Assembly (NCBI GenBank): GCA_017881545.1
Contig: JADGQU010000197.1
Location: forward strand, 1-5,407
Length of the DNA stretch: 5,407 nt
Source: Gemmatimonadaceae bacterium
Lineage (GTDB): Bacteria > Gemmatimonadota > Gemmatimonadetes > Gemmatimonadales > Gemmatimonadaceae
Reading direction: 5' to 3'
In this document: one piece after another, positions 5,298-5,407 of the stretch
Position numbering within the stretch: the first letter of the stretch is position 1
How the letters are laid out: each line of letters opens with the position of its first letter
Made by a program: the position numbers and the translations under genes
Notes under the pieces: generated by a model
Database searches by the model: none
Seen by the model: the letters and a program-made list of their open reading frames with translations, nothing else
What the model was told of the DNA's origin: nothing

Positions 5298-5407
5298 ATG
5301 GCCAGAACGATGAAGGCGTTCAGCGGCCCCGACGGGACGAACTGGGGCGTGGAAGTGCAGGTGCCGGGCGCGAGCAACGCGATGATTGTGTTCCATCATC
5401 CGGGGGG
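5298..5407 (+). CDS. N-terminus of a small unidentified protein, cut by window edge
   Basis: An ATG eight bases after the DUF2203 stop opens a frame that runs to the end of the window: MARTMKAFSGPDGTNW, then GVEVQVPGASNAMIVFHHPG, 36 complete codons. The pattern of FSGPDGTNWGVEV followed by NAMIVFHHPG resembles a short beta-rich protein of the type often seen as a conserved hypothetical. I cannot name the family. A weak AGAGACG precedes the ATG. Codon use matches the neighbours, and the tight spacing supports co-transcription. The frame could also start at the internal ATG at 5310. Confidence 0.65.
   Translation, partial: MARTMKAFSGPDGTNWGVEVQVPGASNAMIVFHHPG

Noticed and set aside
1..5407. 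CRISPR array, tRNA, rRNA or transposase gene
   Set aside because: I saw no regularly spaced repeats with spacers, no tRNA-like cloverleaf or rRNA segment, and no transposase or integrase motif on either strand.

Overview
The window is GC-rich, with dense genes, strong G/C third-position bias and signal peptides followed by Ala/Pro/Thr linkers. The mix of genes (an MgtE channel, a putative glycoside hydrolase of the DUF4015 type, a DUF2203 protein, a hotdog thioesterase) would fit a soil bacterium such as a member of Gemmatimonadota. That placement is inference from style and gene content, because no rRNA or marker gene is present.

Layout. The left 3.2 kb is read leftwards. From right to left it holds a secreted or lipid-anchored putative glycoside hydrolase (3176-1785), a 303-base gap, a 77-residue copper-chaperone-like HMA protein (1481-1248), and a magnesium channel gene mgtE (1251 to beyond position 1). 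The HMA and mgtE genes share an ATGA stop/start overlap, so they are probably one translationally coupled unit. The gap before them is not empty: it holds a large imperfect palindrome (1566-1750, 65-base arms, 55-base loop) flanked by short repeats, which looks like a non-coding mobile or REP-like element.

The right 2.2 kb is read rightwards from a divergent promoter region (3177-3368). It holds an unrecognised exported protein (3369-4274), an acyl-CoA thioesterase (4340-4837), a DUF2203 protein (4879-5289) and the first 36 codons of another small protein (5298 to the end). Gaps of 65, 41 and 8 bases suggest one operon.

The most interesting signals are small-scale. (1) The 185-base palindrome with its flanking repeats. 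(2) A 38-base tandem duplication at the start of the exported-protein gene, which creates a 12-codon leader ORF ending in TGATG on the real start. (3) Four perfect tandem GGGAANN heptamers forming the ribosome-binding region of the thioesterase gene. (4) A shared TATATT-N8-ATG arrangement at two gene starts, suggesting leaderless transcripts. No complete, recognisable new multi-gene system (defence, biosynthetic or CRISPR) is visible.
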